Origin: a bacterium
Lineage (GTDB): Bacteria; Planctomycetota; Planctomycetia; Pirellulales; Pirellulaceae
Direction: 5' to 3'
DNA length: 64,000 nt
Assembly: GCA_016124445.1 (NCBI GenBank)
Contig: WGNR01000019.1
Location: 22,501-86,500, forward strand
This document shows, one piece after another, positions 60,238 through 64,000 of this stretch. Numbering within the stretch: position 1 is the first letter of the stretch; each line of letters starts with the position of its first letter. A model generated the notes under the pieces. That model worked only from the letters and a program-made list of their open reading frames with translations, had not been told where the DNA came from and did not search any database. The position numbers and the translations under genes are program-made.

Positions 60238-61755
60238 TCATTTTTTGTTCTTCTTTGCCGCTTTTTTGTTCATTCCAGTGAACTTTTTCTCCGGGTTCAT
60301 TCGGTCGAGCAGATTTTGATCGGGACCACCGCCGAACTGCTTCCAGTACACCTCTTTCAGCGGATTGATTTTCGGGCCTTTGGCATCTTCGTTGACCAGG
60401 TGCGGCTGAATGTCTTCCCACCACTGATCGTAGGCCGCTCGGAGCTTGGCAACTTCTTTAGGATGCTTTTCGATCACGTTGGTCGTCTCGCCAGGGTCGC
60501 TAGCAAGGTCGTAAAGTTCCTTGTTGTTGACCAACGTGTACCGCGCATCCTGGATCGCACACTTCGAATACTTCGCGTCTTCCACTTTTCCGGCCGGCCA
60601 GCGACCTACGTGGTGTACCAACAGACGATCTGGCCAGTTGGCTTCCGGGTTTTTCAGTAGCGGCAGCATGCTGATGCCATCGACCTGGTCGGCCGCAGCA
60701 GCTGGTACCTTCGCGCCGGTGATCTCGGCCAGCGTCGGGAAGATATCGATATGCGCCGTCAGCTTGTCACATTCAACGCCTTCGGGAATCCCACCCGCCG
60801 GCCAACGGAAGAAAGCCGGTGCTCGGGTACCACCTTGATAAACGCTTCCCTTGCTGCCGCGCATCCCGGCATTGAAGATCTTCACGCCTGCGGTCCCGCC
60901 GTTGTCGGTGGCCAGGTAGATGACCAGCGTATTGTCAGCAATCCCCCAATCGTCGACCTTTTTAAGCAACTTGCCAAAGTTGGTATCGACGTTTTCGATC
61001 ATGCCGAAGAACTTGGCGGTGTCCTCGCTGACTCCCATTTTGCCAAGGTACTGCTGGTAATATTCTTTGGGTACCACGTGCGGACCATGAGCAGCATTCA
61101 AGGGGATATAGGCGAAGAATGGCCGATCAGTTTTGCGCTCGGCGTCCATCCAGCGAATGGCTTGATCGAAGAATAGATCGGTGCAGTAACCTTCGTTCTT
61201 TTCCCACTTGCCATTGTGCCACAGCGCCGGATTGATGTTCGAGTTGCCGGGAGCATCGCCGCACGAACCAGGAAAAGTCTGGCCGATCCCGCCGCCGCCA
61301 TGGATGTAAACTTCGTCGAAGCCGCGGCTTTCGGGGCGATACTCAGCTTCGTCACCCAGGTGCCACTTCCCAAAGATACCAGTCGTGTAGCCGGCACTTT
61401 TCATCAACTGTGCCAGCGTGTAGGTATCCTGGCTCAATCGTTCGCGTTCAAGGATGGTGTGCGTCACGCCGTTTTTGAATTCGTGACGACCACTCATCAG
61501 CGAGGCCCGCGTCGGCGAACAGGTCGGGCTGACATGAAACTGCGTGAACAACAAGCTTTGCTTCTTGAACGCATCGACCGCCGGCGTGTGCATGATCGGA
61601 TTGCCCAGCGAGGCGTAATCGCCGTAGCCCAGGTCATCGGGCATCACGAGGATGACATTCGGCTTCTCAGCCGCAACGGATTCGTTAACGCTGGCAATCA
61701 GCGACCCGAGACAAACCAACACCGCGATCAATCGACAGAAAGAAATAGCAGTCAC
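60238..61755 (-). CDS. Sulfatase, exported, 505 aa
   Basis: Arylsulfatase-type enzyme that removes sulfate esters, in marine planctomycetes mostly from algal polysaccharides. Signal peptide ISFCRLIAVLVCLGSLIASV. Catalytic site: metal-binding Asp pair in PDDLGYGDY (40-41) and CSPTRASLMSGR with Cys79, which must be converted to formylglycine; FGKWHLGD with the usual Lys and His follows. DNGG and HIDIFPTLAEI are further family marks. The C-terminus is Lys-rich (KFTGMNKKAAKKNKK). The GTG at 61755 is taken as start because GGAGAG stands nine bases upstream and it directly precedes the signal peptide; longer frames add an unrelated Lys/Arg/Pro stretch. It follows the other minus-strand sulfatase by 37 bases and is probably co-transcribed. 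Confidence 0.92.
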   Translation of the reverse strand: MTAISFCRLIAVLVCLGSLIASVNESVAAEKPNVILVMPDDLGYGDYASLGNPIMHTPAVDAFKKQSLLFTQFHVSPTCSPTRASLMSGRHEFKNGVTHTILERERLSQDTYTLAQLMKSAGYTTGIFGKWHLGDEAEYRPESRGFDEVYIHGGGGIGQTFPGSCGDAPGNSNINPALWHNGKWEKNEGYCTDLFFDQAIRWMDAERKTDRPFFAYIPLNAAHGPHVVPKEYYQQYLGKMGVSEDTAKFFGMIENVDTNFGKLLKKVDDWGIADNTLVIYLATDNGGTAGVKIFNAGMRGSKGSVYQGGTRAPAFFRWPAGGIPEGVECDKLTAHIDIFPTLAEITGAKVPAAAADQVDGISMLPLLKNPEANWPDRLLVHHVGRWPAGKVEDAKYSKCAIQDARYTLVNNKELYDLASDPGETTNVIEKHPKEVAKLRAAYDQWWEDIQPHLVNEDAKGPKINPLKEVYWKQFGGGPDQNLLDRMNPEKKFTGMNKKAAKKNKK

Positions 61756-61792
61756 GGGATCTCTCCAGTTTTGAATTCGGCGATGCGGCAGT

Positions 61793-63346
61793 TTACTTGG
61801 AGGCGGGCGCATCGATGGGCTTTGAATATGGGTTGGTCTTTGGCTGTTTTGCTTTTTTGGCTTTCTTCGTGTCGTGGATGACCAACGACGCCTTCTTTTC
61901 CCAGGCAAGGTTTCGATCAAACAGCTTGCCATATCGTTCGTAGCCATGATGGGCAATGTGATTGGCGGCGATACCTGCCACTTCGGCATCGTACATTTTT
62001 CGCATCTTGGCAAGTTCGTCGGCGTGGTTGGCATCGCCGGAAAGATTGACCATTTCGGTCGGATCGGCCTCGAGATCGAAAAGCTCTTCGGTCGGCTGCA
62101 TGCCCTCGCCGCCGTAGTACCAGTAGATGTATTTCCACTTTGGCGTCACCACAGCCAGTGATTGCGCCGAGTCGATTCCCCAGTAGTTAAACAGCGGCAA
62201 ATGGTCGCGAACCTTACCGCTGGGATTGGTCAACAGCGGCAGCAGGTTCTTGCCATCAATTCCCTCAGGGGCAGGCACGCCAGCCAAAGCAAAGATGGTC
62301 GCAGCCATGTCGACATTCGCGGTCACCGCCGAACAGACCTGGCCAGCGTACTTCTTGGGCAGCCTCGGATCGTAGATGATCAGCGGCGACTTGGAACCTT
62401 CTTCGTAAGGAATCACCTTGTCGCCAAAGCCATGCGAGCCTGAGTTGTACCCGTTGTCGGACGTGAAAATGATCACGGTATTATCGGCCAGGCCTTCCGT
62501 TTTTAGCGCGTCGCGAATCATACCGACCGCCGCATCGACGCCGGTGATCAAGGCGTAGTAGTTTTTCGCAGCCCGGTCGTATTCGTTAACCCATTCGCGA
62601 TAGCTGTTCGCCGCTCGGCTGGTGTGGACCTGGGGCGAAAGATGCAGGCCATTCTCGACGCCCCAATTCGCTGGCCGGGTATAGGGACCATCTTTGTAAA
62701 GTTCCATGTCGATCGGATCCGGGATCCAGGGCAGGTGGGGTGCCTTGAAGCTGATACTCATGCAGAACGGTTTGCCACTCGCCTTGGCCGCCTTCAGGAA
62801 GTCGGCGCCCCACGCTCCATAAGCTCGGGAGCAGTGCGGGTACTTGTCCGCATATTGCGCGATGCCCTTGTTCTTCTTCGTGACGTAGTCGGTCTGACCT
62901 GGCCCGCCTGCCCAGCGGTCGAAGAGCGGCTCGATCGCATCGAAGCCCCCTTCCTGCAGAACAAAACCAATCTTGCCGGCGAACCCGGTAAAGTAGCCAG
63001 CTTCCCGCAGTCGAACGGCGTACGACTGGTCGATGAGGCGATGCTCGAGATTGCCATGCGTGAAGTTGCAGCCATGGCGATGCTCGTAAAGCCCGGTCAG
63101 CACACAGCAGCGACTCGCCATGCAGATCGACGTGGTGTTGTAATGGTTGACAAATCGCACCCCGTCGTCCGCCAGCTTGTCGAGATTCGGCGTAATCACG
63201 TCCTTGTTGCCGTAGCAGCCAACAGCGCCAACCGTTTGATCGTCACTGAACAGGAAGACAATATTGGGACGCTCGTCAGCAGTGCATAGTTTCGTCACCA
63301 GCAGACAAGTCAGCATCGCGAACGCGAGAATAGTACGCTTGGGCAT
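61793..63346 (-). CDS. Sulfatase, exported, 517 aa
   Basis: Second sulfatase, of the branch resembling heparan N-sulfatases and iduronate sulfatases. Signal peptide TILAFAMLTCLLVTKLCTA. Metal-binding SDDQTVGAVGC (Asp35-36) and active site CMASRCCVLTG with Cys75 as formylglycine precursor in C-x-A-S-R form. Further motifs: FAGKIGFV, VIIFTSDNGYNSGSHGFGDK and TANVDMAATIFALAGV. The C-terminus is Lys-rich. MPKRTIL at 63346 is chosen because it directly precedes the signal helix; a longer frame from 63421 is unlikely. It is the upstream gene of a two-gene minus-strand unit with the sulfatase at 60238-61755, and is divergent from the third sulfatase. Confidence 0.93.
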   Translation of the reverse strand: MPKRTILAFAMLTCLLVTKLCTADERPNIVFLFSDDQTVGAVGCYGNKDVITPNLDKLADDGVRFVNHYNTTSICMASRCCVLTGLYEHRHGCNFTHGNLEHRLIDQSYAVRLREAGYFTGFAGKIGFVLQEGGFDAIEPLFDRWAGGPGQTDYVTKKNKGIAQYADKYPHCSRAYGAWGADFLKAAKASGKPFCMSISFKAPHLPWIPDPIDMELYKDGPYTRPANWGVENGLHLSPQVHTSRAANSYREWVNEYDRAAKNYYALITGVDAAVGMIRDALKTEGLADNTVIIFTSDNGYNSGSHGFGDKVIPYEEGSKSPLIIYDPRLPKKYAGQVCSAVTANVDMAATIFALAGVPAPEGIDGKNLLPLLTNPSGKVRDHLPLFNYWGIDSAQSLAVVTPKWKYIYWYYGGEGMQPTEELFDLEADPTEMVNLSGDANHADELAKMRKMYDAEVAGIAANHIAHHGYERYGKLFDRNLAWEKKASLVIHDTKKAKKAKQPKTNPYSKPIDAPASK

Positions 63347-63594
63347 GATGAAGCCATGGAGGGAAATGTGGATGAGGCTAACGCACTGTATTAGGCTACT
63401 AGACCAGAAGGACCAATTCAATTCTCGTAGGGGAAACGCCCCCCTTCGTTTGGCGGACCTGGCACACTTCGGCTTCCTGGGGAAAGAAACCGCGTCGCCG
63501 CCGTAACTTCGTTTGCGTTGCGATTTGCCTTACTTTATAAGGGAAGTCAGCGTTTCACTACGAACGAAATCACCCCTCCCCCAGAATCCTCCTC

Positions 63595-64000
63595 ATGAAA
63601 ACCGTTTTCACGCTGTTGGCCCTGGCCATCTCGCTTGCCACGTTTGCCGCCCACCAGGCCGTTGCGGCCGACAAGCCGAATATCGTCCTGTTTCTAGTCG
63701 ACGACATGGGCTGGATGGACAGCACGCCTTACGGATCGCAGTATTACGAAACGCCCAACATGCAGCGATTGGCAGGGCAGTCGATGCGATTTACAGATGC
63801 CTACGCGTTGCCGCTTTGCTCGCCAACAAGGGCATCGATTCTGAGCGGACAGTACACATCGCGTCACCGAGTGACTTCCGCCAGCGGTCATCAGCCTGCC
63901 GCACCGGCTGGGTCTTCCCCTTATCCGGCCAAGGCCGCTCCCAATCGACCGCTGCTGTATGCCAACAGCCAGAACTTTCTTGACCCCAACCTGGCCTCGC
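63595..64000 (+). CDS. Sulfatase, exported (3' end outside window)
   Basis: First 135 residues of a third sulfatase. Signal peptide VFTLLALAISLATFAAHQAVA, then NIVLFLVDDMGWMDSTPYGS with the metal-binding Asp pair (36-37), TPNMQRLAGQSMRF and the active site CSPTRASILSGQY with Cys75. This matches the secreted sulfatases next to it but is clearly a different subfamily from both. CCTCCTC rather than a purine-rich ribosome site precedes the ATG, so initiation may depend on other features. Transcribed away from the minus-strand pair; a shared regulatory region of about 250 bases lies between. Confidence 0.93.
   Translation, partial: MKTVFTLLALAISLATFAAHQAVAADKPNIVLFLVDDMGWMDSTPYGSQYYETPNMQRLAGQSMRFTDAYALPLCSPTRASILSGQYTSRHRVTSASGHQPAAPAGSSPYPAKAAPNRPLLYANSQNFLDPNLAS

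Noticed and set aside
60238..62034. 598-residue form of the sulfatase starting at 62034
   Set aside because: The first 93 codons are Lys/Arg/Pro-rich shadow of the upstream sulfatase's 3' end; the signal peptide and ribosome site place the start at the GTG of 61755.

Overview
The window looks like a piece of a planctomycete chromosome, most likely a marine Pirellulaceae-type bacterium (Blastopirellula/Bremerella/Rhodopirellula-like). The reasons are secreted sulfatases in a row, a MoxR/DUF58/von Willebrand-A operon that also carries DUF4159, HEAT-repeat and multihaem cytochrome genes, Ser/Thr kinases fused to extracellular domains, and a giant cadherin-like/RHS surface protein with the planctomycete-style arginine-rich N-terminus. 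This placement is inference from gene content; no ribosomal marker is present.

Layout. 1-1256: 3' part of a membrane Ser/Thr kinase with a LamG-like domain. 1258-3620 (minus): a small accessory island with a HigBA-type toxin-antitoxin pair, a DUF1016 nuclease carrying an in-frame palindromic repeat, and a small unknown gene. It is bordered by inverted repeats, a 14-base stretch resembling a tRNA/tmRNA 3' end, and a terminator. 4246-5148 (minus): DUF72 gene. 5726-8184: a translationally coupled glutamine-synthetase-like/amidohydrolase pair, the two halves of fungal FluG as separate genes. 8880-27185: one 6101-residue protein made of cadherin-like repeats, DUF4114, a beta-propeller-like stretch, a von Willebrand A domain, Ig-like repeats, a long RHS/YD module, an RHS core and a NucA/NucB-like C-terminal tip. 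It is followed by a probable immunity gene and a decayed spare RHS tip that ends in an IS3-family remnant.

28990-30400: a dense array of tRNA genes (Ile, Lys, Thr, Ala x2, Ser) that grades into degenerate tRNA-like units. These are separated by a recurring spacer motif, and the array includes a short segment matching the universally conserved helix 69-71 region of 23S rRNA. 30426-34645 (minus): a solute-binding protein and a hybrid histidine kinase without permease genes. 35279-51144: a long co-directional operon (MoxR, DUF58, two vWA membrane proteins, a coiled-coil membrane protein, DUF4159, a UshA-like/tetrahaem cytochrome fusion, a thioredoxin-HEAT protein, a SIMPL protein), probably for building or checking envelope or redox complexes. 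51181-51712: broken Ser/Thr kinase. 51732-58268: a GNAT gene, a 1548-residue protein with a PEP-synthase/PPDK-like ATP-binding domain, a CesT-like type III secretion chaperone candidate, and an unknown gene. 58726-60147: DEAD-box helicase. 60238-64000: three sulfatases.

Two regions could be newly described biology: the giant adhesin/polymorphic-toxin locus together with the abnormal tRNA/rRNA-like array just downstream, and the candidate chaperone-effector gene set at 52408-58268.
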